From Branchiostoma floridae (Eukaryota; Chordata; Leptocardii; Amphioxiformes; Branchiostomatidae), in assembly GCF_000003815.2 (NCBI RefSeq), contig NC_049988.1, positions 20,366,163 to 20,405,949 on the forward strand: 39,787 nucleotides of DNA, written 5' to 3'. Within the stretch, counting starts at the first letter, position 1, and each line of letters starts with the position of its first letter. The position numbers were made by a program, and so were the translations under genes. The notes beneath the pieces are model-generated. The model ran no database searches. It was given only the letters and a program-made list of their open reading frames with translations, and was not told where the DNA came from. Positions 39,566 through 39,787 of this stretch are shown in pieces.

Positions 39566-39787
39566 CTGAATTGTCAGGGGCAGGGTGACTTCGTTGGAGA
39601 CATCCCAGGAATTTCTTCTTTGAGGGAATTCATGAATTTGAAAGATTTTGAGTTCCAAGAAGGAGATCCAGCTATCAGCGTCAGAGGGAGACTGAAAAGA
39701 AACATTGAATTTTGGCAGAACGCTGGTGCACCTGAGTTTATTTTGGACACTATTAGGCATGGTTATAGATTACCGTTGATGCATTAC
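39566..39787 (+). CDS. Start of a DIRS-like pol (cut by window edge)
   Basis: After the stop at 39563-39565 the frame is open to the window end. It reads FMNLKDFEFQEGDP, then RLKRNIEFWQNAGAPEFILD and HGYRLPL. This resembles, by recall, the region before the reverse transcriptase of DIRS-type (tyrosine-recombinase) elements. The first ATG is at 39632; the true start may use another mechanism. The recombinase that would prove the class lies beyond the edge. Confidence 0.5.
   Translation, partial: MNCQGQGDFVGDIPGISSLREFMNLKDFEFQEGDPAISVRGRLKRNIEFWQNAGAPEFILDTIRHGYRLPLMHY

Overview
The window looks like animal nuclear DNA. It has split genes with GT-AG introns, AATAAA poly(A) signals, CUL3-adaptor-type BTB-BACK-Kelch genes, several non-LTR retrotransposon families, SINE-like and foldback elements, and a 217-base assembly gap. 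A cephalochordate (amphioxus, Branchiostoma) is my best guess from recall of similar repeats and expanded gene families. Nothing in the sequence proves it.

The backbone is a head-to-tail tandem array on the + strand of one gene family, called A to G here. Gene A shows only its last exon (1303-2236). Genes B (3231-6784), C (11160-14178), D (18943-22440), E (23468-27179), F (28623-32328) and G (33977-36850) are each complete. Every complete copy has the same five-exon plan: exon 1 of 255 nt (BTB start), exon 2 of 261-267 nt (rest of BTB, start of BACK), exon 3 of 140 nt (BACK), exon 4 of 201-210 nt (end of BACK and linker) and one large last exon holding the Kelch-type propeller. Intron phases are 0, 0, 2, 2. 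All six models give open proteins of about 568-596 residues. They are predicted substrate adaptors of CUL3 ubiquitin ligases. Exons 1-4 are almost interchangeable between copies, whereas the propeller exon, expected to choose the substrate, differs strongly.

The array is peppered with insertions, and the paralogues make it possible to see the empty sites. Upstream of gene C lie an RTE-like retrotransposon in twin-primed (inverted 5' part) form with a 12-bp target duplication (7553-10468) and a 457-bp element with identical 176-bp terminal repeats that contain tRNA-like A and B boxes (10615-11071). Between C and D lie a foldback element (14542-14752) and a nearly full non-LTR element with a 2A-like peptide motif, PHD finger, endonuclease and reverse transcriptase (14790-18264), interrupted by the gap. 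Introns hold a tRNA-type SINE (gene B), an RNase-H-class retrotransposon tail (gene D), another retrotransposon tail (gene E), and a hAT-like non-autonomous element whose target duplication copies a splice donor (gene F). The 3' flank of G holds two more inverted-repeat elements. The right edge enters a retroelement with a CCHC gag and the start of a DIRS-like pol.

Recurring non-coding blocks are also visible: a direct-repeat-1 nuclear-receptor-like motif in intron 1 of all six complete copies, a conserved block just before each start codon, and similar 3' ends with AATAAA signals. All functional statements are inferred from sequence; no searches were run.
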